From the NCBI RefSeq assembly GCF_000372405.1, contig NZ_AQVC01000001.1, positions 1-64,000 of the forward strand: 64,000 nucleotides of DNA. The letters are read 5' to 3'. Shown piece by piece: positions 55,301-62,022 of the stretch. This stretch comes from Porphyromonas somerae DSM 23386. GTDB taxonomy: Bacteria > Bacteroidota > Bacteroidia > Bacteroidales > Porphyromonadaceae. Position numbers and translations under genes: made by a program. Under the pieces are notes generated by a model. It was given only the letters and a program-made list of their open reading frames with translations, was not told where the DNA came from and did no database searches. How positions within the stretch are numbered: the first letter of the stretch is position 1; each line of letters opens with the position of its first letter.

Positions 55301-55402
55301 CGTCGCCGGGAGATACCCCACCGAATCGGTCTGGAGAGATTGCGCCCTTCCACTACCCCAGAAGAGTAGTACAAGGGTCAATGCCACGTAGCACCGTCGC
55401 AT
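49364..55402 (-). CDS. sprA: SprA/Sov, outer-membrane translocon of the type IX secretion system
   Basis: Protein of about 2012 residues from M5 (MRRCYVALTL) or 2016 from the earlier ATG at 55414. A signal peptide ends at GSGRAQ. SprA (Sov in P. gingivalis) is the giant barrel through which type IX cargo leaves the cell. Features fitting it are repeated beta-strand segments with aromatic ends over nearly the full length, the N-terminal PLPKPLPQRPKLGLKANGYLSLNLS region, and a C-terminal barrel strand ending LLFRLQLKP. It is about 15-20 per cent shorter than the best-known SprA proteins. It follows ruvA after 3 nt, a known neighbourhood. Confidence 0.87.
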   Translation of the reverse strand: MRRCYVALTLVLLFWGSGRAQSLQTDSVGYLPATGYYLLYSRDSLGAWQLRELLTSEEYFRAKALQQTGEVFYEKGKPPLPKPLPQRPKLGLKANGYLSLNLSHTTTEEDNPLLPVGLRKRSHFTILPEMNIHLKANYSERLQLDLSYTTEPVMADRRSRVRLRYEGENYDFVQRLQAGNVRMESHNPLIDTGGELFGVRADLLMGPFSLQVVASRQYAEERKIVVQGGRQLIQTELKGSDYDFAQHFFLSEFFAAQYSDALKHLPLVESDLYIDRVEVWVTTPRQMDNRSRSEPITAFKGASTAQQLPSSNLFEASGIEITSARKLPPSAYTLHPTLGFISLQSRLGDGQILAVAYSYHYKGKRYQVGDLVTAEGGSRRVALLSEQDRSPHSPLWGLMMKNGYSLSGARPDIQNDELQVSLVFKDEEAGVDKPIVERGADSGRSWLDLFAWDRADSSGRGGAPDGLFDLIDGVTYLKATGTLFLPQRYPFVEIPRDGYPTFQVLYTKSQREAKEAQELDLFRIQAEVTGSQTQSVSLGHQKIEPGSVRVEASGRQLSEGVEYVIDYLSGRLTLTTNTTETIEITVKEREQQRRKEKSLVGAELNWTPSPRLNVGGTLLAYWEDSRRNRIRWGEEVLRNHMWGVHASYHWESPSVIEWFNEWSGLEVREPLKLSLQASYAELLSDYNRSRSGSDKIVVEDFEEGNRYIELAYPQGWSLGHLERPESRAQLAWFKVDALLVRDGAPHQPTHLMKDQSQRRHPLVREVPLEEFFPQRDRSPIGLQTLSTLNLSFYPSERGPYNPQAPTAPQEMWGSISYPLSTNDLENRRYSYIELWMLDPFTLDPDAPDGMLYLDLGRMKEEILPDEGIYYEGSEAKQETEWGRKALTPPQLYGFDTTGKVPINQQDVGLDGLTSEEERSHPRYQLFRDEKDPAKDDYRFFLGDEWDEVEASILERYRYINGMEGNSTPRIIQGVESARTWDPDTEDLNRDMIQEQEEGYLRYELPITRQGLSGEQIVGEKRLSERERWVKLRVPLHSPSEQIGQRVSLQDVRTLRLSLTRFSKEAQLRLAQFRIVSTSWSKFQSSIEPSDMRSAEMQVSTLSLEEDSQRAPIPYLSPPEVERDEVASDWAVRAEDEQALAMKIAYLAPGQPVAIYKEQSLDLRHYQQLELWSHLESEQMIARGELELFIRVGHDFTRNYYEYRLPLEATPIGDYSALGEELIRSEVWRPNNLVQISLADLTELKHQRQLAGGEDHIPFVQPDPAHRGATMVVKGQPTLGEVTAVLIGVRNKSDRRLSAEVWVNEMAVKGARAVGGKAAQGAMQLQLGELASLHLDGQYRTAGFGAITSDSRKYELQDMHSFLLRTELELGMLLPKRWQLRFPIRYSLERQKSTPFYDPFDSDLRNEGGIGATFRQQESLELADMRWLNSADKRRPWSLSNWLFSYRLHRQKGYAPDLLEERERSSESEVTYQFDTSQGSYIRLNSLWNRYFKYQQFPSDYSALTTLRSRWDWVRGLQIKQSYKGLTLSLQSTTMALIHEPFEARHRESQASQFEWMTREILRDLTALGSTEHYFGQLELAYRLPPMSAHWLQPLTGQATWRSNYQWQLGARSAQYQQGNRSENGTYLDLLLQYHFSTLPIKVLQDFSLHLRRTTGTSLPGLLADGGKVMGLGFVNRQLMPGFAFRLGMDHPLSTFEKMQEQSLITQKGGSRQPLTTFWRNEMEARLRFEPLKGLELTFTYENNRHHHTSVTPYQTEGAKIERGNLRYSTIARLQKHPEVEHFAQQSSLLYLEREGLPSLLATLPNWQVSLNISQWHSWLKEHIPTLKLTHQYRAYVEVPTYYITAEQNDLQSLVVSEELSPLIGLEVKSQLGISLEERYNQRHSQTLQTTAKRILDQTDHELYSRLGYYVTFAPLFTSKISLLRSERQSLRLQLHHTYTYSLLRNIQQQESDLALQGMKAHTLQFSAEYGLSDAISVRAFVERQQRRPLVSNYSFPFKRTTYGLLFRLQLKP
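49488..49529. other. 17-bp perfect inverted repeat inside sprA
   Basis: GAAAGCCCATACTCTGC at 49488-49504 pairs with GCAGAGTATGGGCTTTC at 49513-49529, loop 8 nt. It lies about 125 nt before the sprA stop and encodes residues KAHTLQFSAEYGLS. It is also about 115 nt beyond the mnmA stop on the plus strand, where a hairpin could stop read-through. Confidence 0.6.
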
Positions 55403-55417
55403 CGCTCTCCACACACG

Positions 55418-56026
55418 CTATAGCATCTGCAGACCCTTGCGGATCATATCATTAATACTCATATTGGGATCGGACTTTGCCAGCTTTGCCACCACCTTAC
55501 GGGCAGCTGCAGCAGGATAGCCGAGGGCAATAAACGCCTTCTCCGCCTCCTCGTACATAGCCTGGTGCTCCGTGGCAAGTGGGTCCTTACTACTATCAAT
55601 ACCGATATTGAAGGTGCCCATCTCCGCTTCGATCTTATCCTTCAGCTCCACAATAATTCGCTGAGCGGTACGAACCCCTACCCCCTTGATCGACTTCAAC
55701 CCCGCCTCATTTCCCTCCTTAATCAGTCGGGTGAGCTCACTTGGGGTAAAGCTGGAGAGAGCCAGACGAGCCGTGGCAGGACCAACGCCATTCACCGTAA
55801 TCAGCAGACGAAAGAGCTTCCGCTCCGCCTCCTCACAAAAGCCATAAAGGTCGTGGGTATCCTCCCTCAGCACCTCATGCACCAAGAGCTTCGCCTCCTC
55901 TCCCTCGCGTATCTTATTGTAGGTATTGAGGGAGATAGCGAGTAAATAGCCTATTCCTCCGCCCACCTCTATTATCGCAGCCGTGGGGGTACGCTCTACC
56001 ACCTTCCCTCTCAAGTATTCTATCAT
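55418..56026 (-). CDS. ruvA: Holliday junction branch migration protein RuvA
   Basis: Protein of 202 residues that binds Holliday junctions as a tetramer and loads the RuvB motor. The N-terminal OB domain begins MIEYLRGKVVERTPTAAIIEVGG. Two helix-hairpin-helix motifs follow (LITVNGVGPATARLAL and LKSIKGVGVRTAQRIIVEL). The C-terminal UBA-like domain that contacts RuvB is at about 150-202 (EKAFIALGYPAAAARKVV). It heads a transcript with sprA. The promoter overlaps the tRNA-Cys terminator region. Confidence 0.95.
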   Translation of the reverse strand: MIEYLRGKVVERTPTAAIIEVGGGIGYLLAISLNTYNKIREGEEAKLLVHEVLREDTHDLYGFCEEAERKLFRLLITVNGVGPATARLALSSFTPSELTRLIKEGNEAGLKSIKGVGVRTAQRIIVELKDKIEAEMGTFNIGIDSSKDPLATEHQAMYEEAEKAFIALGYPAAAARKVVAKLAKSDPNMSINDMIRKGLQML

Positions 56027-56080
56027 GTCGTTCTATCTTAATTACTAGTGGCAAAGAAAAGTGCCACCTCTCATATTCCC

Positions 56081-56088
56081 CAAAGATA
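56081..56088 (-). promoter_or_regulatory. -7 element of ruvA-sprA
   Basis: TATCTTTG on the minus strand (CAAAGATA on plus), 55 nt before ruvA and directly after the T run of the tRNA terminator. Confidence 0.6.
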
Positions 56089-56089
56089 C

Positions 56090-56122
56090 AAAAAAATACC
56101 TCAAGTCTCTCGACTTAAGGTA
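56090..56122 (-). terminator. Terminator of tRNA-Cys
   Basis: In transcript sense TACCTTAAGTC-GAGA-GACTTGAGGTA forms an 11-bp stem with one G-U pair, followed by seven T. It lies about 38 nt beyond the tRNA 3' end. Confidence 0.85.
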
Positions 56123-56159
56123 CCTACTTAAACCTTAAATTATTATGAAAAAACTATAG

Positions 56160-56230
56160 AGGTTCGTGGCGGATTTGAACCGCCGTACACGGTTTTGCAG
56201 ACCGTTGCCTAACCACTCGGCCAACGAACC
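56160..56230 (-). tRNA. tRNA-Cys (anticodon GCA)
   Basis: The acceptor stem GGTTCGT/ACGAACC is perfect. The anticodon loop CTGCAAA gives anticodon GCA. The T arm GGCGG-TTCAAAT-CCGCC is canonical. The discriminator base is U73, the known identity base of tRNA-Cys. CCA is not encoded. A TATCTTTG promoter lies at 56249-56256 on the minus strand and a terminator follows. Confidence 0.93.
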
Positions 56231-56248
56231 ATTTGCCTTAAGCATTGG

Positions 56249-56256
56249 CAAAGATA
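56249..56256 (-). promoter_or_regulatory. -7 element of tRNA-Cys
   Basis: TATCTTTG on the minus strand, 18 nt before the mature 5' end of the tRNA. Confidence 0.6.
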
Positions 56257-56392
56257 CCAAAAATATTGACACTGACAAAAAAAGTCCACAAGACCCCAAT
56301 GGCTGTCTGGTTGGAAAATAATAAGTAAATTACACTAGTAATTTAAATCTACGTTTTATGATTTCAAGTACATTCGCCATAATTATATTCAG

Positions 56393-56866
56393 TTATTCGT
56401 AATCTTCGCCTTGTATTCCTAACTCACCTTTGCTCATGGCATTGGCAATATCTATTTTCAGCTCTTCGTCATAATCTTTACTGGTTAGAAAGCTATTGAC
56501 GATGCGTAGCAGCAAATCTTGGTCGATGTTCGATGCTGCCACGTGATAAATGATAGATTCCAATGTACGCATACAGATACAAGCGTGCCAATAGTAATTA
56601 TTTTTATGTAAGAAGTACGCACCCAAACTCAGTGCAATACGCTTGTTCCCATCATTGAAGAAGTGCCCGGAACAAAATCTATACATCAAATAGGTCAGTT
56701 TGTCGGCAAAGGTAGGATAGTATAAATCGTTTTGCACAAAATCCAATATAGCACGAATACCGCCTTCATCACGCACTCCTTCAAAGCCACCATCACTGGC
56801 ATCAATCATTTTGCTATAGATGCTTAGAGTTTCATCGTAATCTATGTAAATAATTTCCTTACTCAT
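56393..56866 (-). CDS. Fic/Doc-family protein, toxin candidate
   Basis: Protein of 157 residues with the Fic fold signature HFFNDGNKR at 68-76. The lysine before the arginine and lack of the second glycine-arginine pair make it Doc-like (phage P1 Doc has HxFxDANKR), so it may phosphorylate rather than AMPylate a target such as EF-Tu; that is inference. It overlaps the upstream gene by 8 nt and ends near the left inverted repeat. The C-terminal segment (about 120-157) has no recognisable motif. Confidence 0.75.
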   Translation of the reverse strand: MSKEIIYIDYDETLSIYSKMIDASDGGFEGVRDEGGIRAILDFVQNDLYYPTFADKLTYLMYRFCSGHFFNDGNKRIALSLGAYFLHKNNYYWHACICMRTLESIIYHVAASNIDQDLLLRIVNSFLTSKDYDEELKIDIANAMSKGELGIQGEDYE

Positions 56867-57875
56867 CCTCTGCCTGTTTTAAGCGTTTCAGTACATCTTT
56901 ATTGTCCGCTAAAATTTGGTCAAAATCAATAGACTGGTCACCGATGAATCGTTCAAACTCTTCAGGAGTAACAGCTTGTAGATAGTCTGCAATGTTACCA
57001 TGATACGCATCCCGGAAACTAAAATCCCTTGAAGCCATTTTTGTTCTGGCATCATTCAGATAAGGTTTCTGCATGGGATGTTCGGCAAGTTCGTTTACAA
57101 TACGCTTCACTTCGTCAATAGTAAGTTTTCTGCCACCGTTTTCCTTGAATCGTTCATTGATAACTGCACCCACACCGTTTTCAAAAGAAGAAATAACCAA
57201 TAAAACCTCTGAATACAGCGTGTGTCGAACATTGTCTTTGGAATCCAACTTCAACACTTCCCGGTATTCCTTAGCATTCTCCTTGAATACAGCCTTGTAA
57301 ATGAAATCTGTAATTTGAGAATATTTGTATGTGGGATGTCCCTCCACGTATTGTTTGATGGCAGAAGTGAGATTTTTACGATAGTTTTCCTCTGTAATTG
57401 CGGCAGGAAGGTAATGCACATCCCTGCGGTTGATATATTTTGTTCCTCCACCTGTCTTTTCATTGATAGTGGTAATCACAAAATCCAAGATGAGGCTACG
57501 GACTTTCTTGGCTTTTTCACTCTCTGTAAGTAGCATACCCATATTCAAGAAAGAGCGGAAATTAAACAGTCCAAGTTGTGTTGTTTTGCTCGCCTCATTA
57601 ATAAGGTGAGCAAATTCTAACTTAAACTCTTTCAGTTGTTTACCCTTACATAAAATATATCCGTTATGCTTCAATTCATCAGAATTTGATTGCAGGTAAC
57701 GATCTATTGTAGATGTGTCAACTTGATAAAAGTCGGCAACCATTTTTTTTGTAAAGCGGTATTCGCCCTCAAAGAGCATTCCTTCTATATCAAGATGCTC
57801 TTGTACCTTACTGACCGCAAAACGATTGTTAAGTACATTCTGCCGTTCTATGTTTGAGATGGTCAAATCTTTCAT
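56859..57875 (-). CDS. RhuM-like DNA-binding protein, partner of the Doc-like protein
   Basis: Protein of 338 residues. The N-terminal part has a helix-turn-helix-like segment, KKMVADFYQVDTSTIDRYLQ (about 43-62), followed by LKHNGYILCKGKQLKEFKLEF. This resembles the layout of virulence RhuM-family proteins, which are often fused or linked to Fic/Doc domains. The C-terminal half is helical (about 200-338). It may regulate or neutralise the Doc-like protein, but no experimental basis can be given. The start lies 15 bp from the right inverted repeat, which probably carries its promoter. Confidence 0.6.
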   Translation of the reverse strand: MKDLTISNIERQNVLNNRFAVSKVQEHLDIEGMLFEGEYRFTKKMVADFYQVDTSTIDRYLQSNSDELKHNGYILCKGKQLKEFKLEFAHLINEASKTTQLGLFNFRSFLNMGMLLTESEKAKKVRSLILDFVITTINEKTGGGTKYINRRDVHYLPAAITEENYRKNLTSAIKQYVEGHPTYKYSQITDFIYKAVFKENAKEYREVLKLDSKDNVRHTLYSEVLLVISSFENGVGAVINERFKENGGRKLTIDEVKRIVNELAEHPMQKPYLNDARTKMASRDFSFRDAYHGNIADYLQAVTPEEFERFIGDQSIDFDQILADNKDVLKRLKQAEDE

Positions 57876-57960
57876 ATCACTTCACGATTACGTAGTTTCA
57901 AATTACTAGTGCAATTTACATATTATTTTCCAACCAGACAGCCATTGGATTTTTGTACTG

Positions 57961-58336
57961 CAGGGGTTACGCATTAGGAGTAAATGCATAAGTTAATGAC
58001 CCTATAAAATAGGAGAAAGGAGTGACCCAAAAATCCAATTTATAACAAGCTGATATTCAAAACCATATAAAAGCGAAAACTGAGTTGCAACTAAGCGATC
58101 GGCGAGTTGCAACTAAGCAATTGCCGAGATGCAACAAAGCAAATGCTTAGTTGCAACTAAACTTTTGGTCACTTAGCTGTTGCTTTTTTAGGCTGTTATT
58201 CAAAGACCATCTGCACCCTTATTTGTGGGATGGATTTGTCCGTGGATGTTAATTATTCACACCGTGTAACAGTCTCCTTATCCATAGACACCCCGATAAA
58301 AGCCACTCACAAGGCTATTCTAATGCGTAAGCCCTG
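57961..58336. mobile_element. MITE-like unit carrying an AGTTGCAACT array
   Basis: The ends CAGGGGTTACGCATTAG at 57961-57977 and the reverse complement of 58318-58336 (CAGGGCTTACGCATTAGAA) are inverted copies of the end seen at 1277/1728. The 376-bp unit has no gene. It begins 12 bp after the Doc/RhuM-like cassette. Confidence 0.5.
58082..58161. repeat. AGTTGCAACT-type palindrome array, locus d
   Basis: Units GAGTTGCAACT, GAGTTGCAACT, GATGCAACA and AGTTGCAACT are separated by AAGCGATCGGC, AAGCAATTGCC and AAGCAAATGCTT. Same family as the arrays at 2.2, 4.7 and 34.7 kb. Confidence 0.65.
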
Positions 58337-58377
58337 ATTAGCTGCCCATTTTTATGGCCTAACTAAAAAACATTAGC

Positions 58378-58385
58378 TACCTTTG
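58378..58385 (+). promoter_or_regulatory. -7 element of TonB-dependent receptor gene
   Basis: TACCTTTG, 37 nt before the ATG at 58422. Confidence 0.55.
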
Positions 58386-58421
58386 CAACCCAGTTGCAAG
58401 TTTAATCATTAATCCTAGTTT

Positions 58422-60773
58422 ATGATGAGGAGTCATCAGCCTTGTTGTCTTGCCATCTGTAAGTGTATAGTGATGTTATTATCGCTTACATTTTCCAAGA
58501 CAGACATTTTTGCACAGGAGCAGAGCAAGGGAGTATCCATCTCTTGCATCGTGCGTGATGCCATTACGCAAGAACCAATAGATGGAGTGGTTGTATCAAT
58601 CAACGACCGTGAAACAGGAGTCACTGCAAGGGGCGGAAAAATCACCGTATTGGTGCCCCACAGTGCGACCCTTAAGTTCTCTCACATTGCGTATGAAGCC
58701 GTTGAGATCAGGAATGCTACGAAAGAGGCATCTAGTGGTCACCCACTCTATATCTCCCTCTATGCATCCAACTTTTCGCTCAATGAAGTAGTGGTAAAAA
58801 GTAAAGCCACTACAAAGAGTGTTACAGTAGCAGAAACACTCAGTAGCCGGGATATTTCTAGTAATCTAGGGAGCTCGCTTGCTGAAGCCATCTCCAAAGT
58901 AAAAGGAGTATCTATGCTATCGACGGGTCCCAATGCGAGCAAACCAGTCATTCACGGCATGCACAGTAATCGGGTGATGATTGTTAATAATGGCATACGC
59001 CACGTAGGTCAAGGCTGGGGCATCGATATGGCACCAGAGATCGACTTTAGTATGGCGCAAAATGTCCGAGTACTCAAGGGGGCAGAGGTGGTAAAGCATG
59101 GTTCGGGAGCCCTAGGTGGTGTAGTAGAAATAGACCCTCCATTGCTTGAATATCAACAAAAGGGCATTGGGGGAAAGATTGCCACCTCATATATCACCAA
59201 TGGGCGTGGGCTGGTTGGCCTCATCGGGATCAATGGCTCACACAATAATCATTGGGCTTGGAATATAGCCGCCTCTTATCAAAACTACGGCGATAAGTCT
59301 ACTGCCCACTACCTACTCAATAATACGGGTAGTAGGCAATGGAGTACCACTGCGCAATTGGGCTATAGGCGTGGAAGTCGATTCGCCTCCGAATTGTACT
59401 ACTCCTTTTTTCACTCTCATGAAGCCAGCATGTTTGCTTGGCAAATAGGAAGTCGTGATCTCTTTGAACAGAGACTGAAAATAGGGAAACCAGAGCTTAT
59501 CTACCCATTCACAAGGAAAATCCAATACCCCTACTCCAAAGTGTGGCATCACCTTATCAACTCGCGCACTCGCTACGATCTTACCACCGAGCAAGTACTT
59601 CGGCTCAATCTATCCTACCAGCTAGATATACACAAGGATTACCACAATCGACGCAATTACCGATCCTACGTGCCAGAGTACAGCATGCGACTCTCTACAC
59701 TTGATGGGCTCCTAACCTGGAACCACTACAACCTACTAGGTACGGAAGCTGAAGTGGGGGCGGAGATTCAAATCTCCACCAATGACAATCCCGAAGATAC
59801 CGGTGTGCAACCAATGATTCCAAACTATAAGGCCTATACGTTCAGTCTATTTGCTTGGCAGAAAAAAGTATGGGAGCACTTCTACATGGATTGGGGTTTT
59901 AGGTATGAAGATTATACAATCGGAGTAGCTGGCTACGACTTAGCAAGTGAATACTTCTCAGATGCCGATCACCGCACTCTACTAGGAGGGCAAATAGGCG
60001 TAGGCTATACTCCTACCGACAAGCTTTCGGTCATTAGTAGTTTCTCTATCCTCCAGCGTCCACCACACGTGTACGAACGCTTTTCCCTCGGAGTAGATAA
60101 AGCAGCAGGAGTATTCTCCCGAGGCGACCGCAACCTAACCCCAGAGATTGGCTATAAGTGGGTCAATTCCATAGAGTACAGTGGGGACAAGCTTGCCTGC
60201 TCTATTGAAGGATTTCTACAGTACGTCAATGGATATATCTATCAGGCCACTAAACGTGGCACATTCTTTCAGACTCAAGCAGGAGAGTACCCCGTGTTTG
60301 ATTTCTGGCAAGAAAACGCCTTCTTCTGCGGTGCAGACTTCAAAGCCAATGCCAATATCATAGGAAAACTACTTGCATACGGGCTCCAAACAGGCATCAC
60401 GGTGGGACACCTAAAGAATATGCTACATGTCCCTAATATCGCCCCATTCAGGTGGCGTCACTGGATAGAGTCGGAGTATACCATTCCCGGCACCTCTATA
60501 GAGCTATCAGGCAACTTCGAGATGACCTATGTCGCAAAGCAAACGCTCTTTAGCCCAGAGCTAGACCTAGTGGACTTCACCCCACCAGCCTATACACTCT
60601 TCGACCTCTCATTAAAGGCAAAAGCCCCTGTCACTTTCGGGAAAAGCCTAGAGGGGGAGGTGAGTATTGAAAACCTCACCAACGCAGAGTATAAAGACTA
60701 CACCAATCGCTTCAGATACTACTTCCACAATCTAGGTAGAAGTGTGAAGCTACGCCTAATGTGGACATTCTGA
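58422..60773 (+). CDS. TonB-dependent outer-membrane receptor
   Basis: Receptor of 783 residues. A signal region ends at TDIFAQ. A carboxypeptidase-regulatory-like domain follows (about 38-120, VSISCIVRDAITQEPIDGVVVSI), then the plug (about 130-245, with KPVIHGMHSNRVMIVNNGIRHVGQGWGIDMAPEID and VLKGAEVVKHGSGALGGVVEI). A 22-stranded barrel then ends in SVKLRLMWTF, a typical terminal strand. The plug is of the metal/heme/vitamin type rather than SusC type. A histidine-rich lipoprotein gene follows after 51 nt, suggesting a receptor-lipoprotein pair, perhaps for metal or heme. The ligand is unknown. Confidence 0.88.
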   Translation: MMRSHQPCCLAICKCIVMLLSLTFSKTDIFAQEQSKGVSISCIVRDAITQEPIDGVVVSINDRETGVTARGGKITVLVPHSATLKFSHIAYEAVEIRNATKEASSGHPLYISLYASNFSLNEVVVKSKATTKSVTVAETLSSRDISSNLGSSLAEAISKVKGVSMLSTGPNASKPVIHGMHSNRVMIVNNGIRHVGQGWGIDMAPEIDFSMAQNVRVLKGAEVVKHGSGALGGVVEIDPPLLEYQQKGIGGKIATSYITNGRGLVGLIGINGSHNNHWAWNIAASYQNYGDKSTAHYLLNNTGSRQWSTTAQLGYRRGSRFASELYYSFFHSHEASMFAWQIGSRDLFEQRLKIGKPELIYPFTRKIQYPYSKVWHHLINSRTRYDLTTEQVLRLNLSYQLDIHKDYHNRRNYRSYVPEYSMRLSTLDGLLTWNHYNLLGTEAEVGAEIQISTNDNPEDTGVQPMIPNYKAYTFSLFAWQKKVWEHFYMDWGFRYEDYTIGVAGYDLASEYFSDADHRTLLGGQIGVGYTPTDKLSVISSFSILQRPPHVYERFSLGVDKAAGVFSRGDRNLTPEIGYKWVNSIEYSGDKLACSIEGFLQYVNGYIYQATKRGTFFQTQAGEYPVFDFWQENAFFCGADFKANANIIGKLLAYGLQTGITVGHLKNMLHVPNIAPFRWRHWIESEYTIPGTSIELSGNFEMTYVAKQTLFSPELDLVDFTPPAYTLFDLSLKAKAPVTFGKSLEGEVSIENLTNAEYKDYTNRFRYYFHNLGRSVKLRLMWTF

Positions 60774-60824
60774 TCACAACAACTATTTTTCAACACAATA
60801 ACCATTTTTATAGACAACAATTTT

Positions 60825-61904
60825 ATGAAATTAAAAAGCTTATTCACCGTGATGGTGGCTATGATGGTAGCTATGATGGCTACTGGATGCAAGAATGGGA
60901 TTGTCAATCAGGTTCCAGAGCCTGAAGACCAAAAGCTCAAAAAGCTTCATGAGGATCCTACTACTGCAGAGTTTATCCTACAAGAGTGCCACACGCACGG
61001 CCCTTCAACTTGGCACGGCAATGGGGTGTCAGACCAAGTTAAGTACTTCAAAACCTTCCAGAAGATTACCTATAAGCTGAAAAAGGGGAAGGATGGCAAT
61101 GGGAGACCAACACTAGAGTGGGGGCCAGCAGAGGATAGCCCAAAGGCCTTCTATGTACGTACCGGTCTTGACTATGGAGAGAGCCTTTCAAAGCCAGGCA
61201 ATGGCGGCAATTTCTACTCCCTAGTAATCAAGTACTATAATGCTAAAGGAGAAGACATCACCCATCAATTTGTAACTAATGGGCAAGAGCATATTCACCA
61301 GCACTTCTTTATCCCAGTAAATAACTCTATCAAAACTTGGGATGCAACTGATAAAGAGGAGCTGATGACCAACCTTCCAAAGGATGAAAATGGCGTAACT
61401 GACCTCTTTAAGTACTGGTATATGGATACTGACCCACACGACAAGCTAGCATCTGACGATGAGGCTAAATTCATCAAGGATCCACGTGGCTTTAAGGGTA
61501 TCCTTCAATTTAATCCATTTAAGCCGGTTGAAGAAGGGGTTATTCCCGTGACCTATTCTTGTGATATCCAAGTGAAACTGATGCACTCCCTTACCAATAA
61601 GAAGGATCCTAAAAAGACCTTCTCAAAGACCGAAACTCCATCACCTTACAACAAGCCATCTACAGCCCAGCTCCAAGTGGATGTATGGGATCTAGATACG
61701 AAGATACACTTCGTGGTATTCAGTAGCCGTATGGAGTACCTCATGGATGATAGTATGAAGACCTTTGCCGACCTCAAGACTGATGAGCAAAGAGACTATG
61801 TACGTCGTTATGCCAAGGCGTGGGGCTGCACACTAGATCAAGCGGTAGTAGATATCCTAGGACAGCTATCTGGTAGCACACTACACGTATCTTCTAACCT
61901 CTAA
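60825..61904 (+). CDS. Histidine-rich lipoprotein, likely partner of the TonB receptor
   Basis: Protein of 359 residues with a lipoprotein signal ending at C22 (ATGC). Potential metal-binding clusters are C55, H56 and H58 with H64 (ECHTHG and WHGNG), and H156, H158 and H160 (EHIHQHF). The rest is beta-rich. I do not recognise a named family. The signal peptide is encoded by a 12-nt tandem repeat (ATGGTGGCTATG, ATGGTAGCTATG). Its position after the receptor gene suggests surface capture or periplasmic transfer of a metal-containing ligand; this is inference. A terminator follows. Confidence 0.65.
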   Translation: MKLKSLFTVMVAMMVAMMATGCKNGIVNQVPEPEDQKLKKLHEDPTTAEFILQECHTHGPSTWHGNGVSDQVKYFKTFQKITYKLKKGKDGNGRPTLEWGPAEDSPKAFYVRTGLDYGESLSKPGNGGNFYSLVIKYYNAKGEDITHQFVTNGQEHIHQHFFIPVNNSIKTWDATDKEELMTNLPKDENGVTDLFKYWYMDTDPHDKLASDDEAKFIKDPRGFKGILQFNPFKPVEEGVIPVTYSCDIQVKLMHSLTNKKDPKKTFSKTETPSPYNKPSTAQLQVDVWDLDTKIHFVVFSSRMEYLMDDSMKTFADLKTDEQRDYVRRYAKAWGCTLDQAVVDILGQLSGSTLHVSSNL

Positions 61905-61930
61905 ATTGAGGTATAATAGCTTATAATGGT

Positions 61931-61970
61931 AAGTGCCCTCCTTTTAGAAAAGGGGGGCACTTATTTATTC
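61931..61970 (+). terminator. Terminator after histidine-rich lipoprotein
   Basis: AAGTGCCCTCCTTTT at 61931-61945 pairs with AAAAGGGGGGCACTT at 61948-61962, with one T-G pair and an AT-rich tail. It lies between convergent genes. Confidence 0.8.
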
Positions 61971-62022
61971 GCTCTATTTCGGGCTTCCAATATACTCTAG
62001 TGGGGAGGGGGTGAAGTGTGGG

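Larger units (their letters stand above)
56296..57948. mobile_element. Doc/RhuM-like cassette enclosed by 58-bp inverted repeats
   Basis: The left end 56296-56353 and the right end 57891-57948 are inverted copies with 54 of 58 matches, both starting CCAATGGCTGTCTGGTTGG. The cassette of 1653 bp holds only two genes on the minus strand, is plainly more AT-rich than its surroundings, and encodes no transposase or recombinase. The left end lies 40 bp beyond the second gene and the right end 15 bp before the first. I see no target duplication. Each end contains an inner palindrome (AAATTAC-ACTA-GTAATTT). Confidence 0.75.

Noticed and set aside
56160-57948. Integrative element using tRNA-Cys as attachment site
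   Set aside because: The tRNA 3' end faces away from the cassette, no part of the tRNA is repeated at the right end, and there is no integrase.
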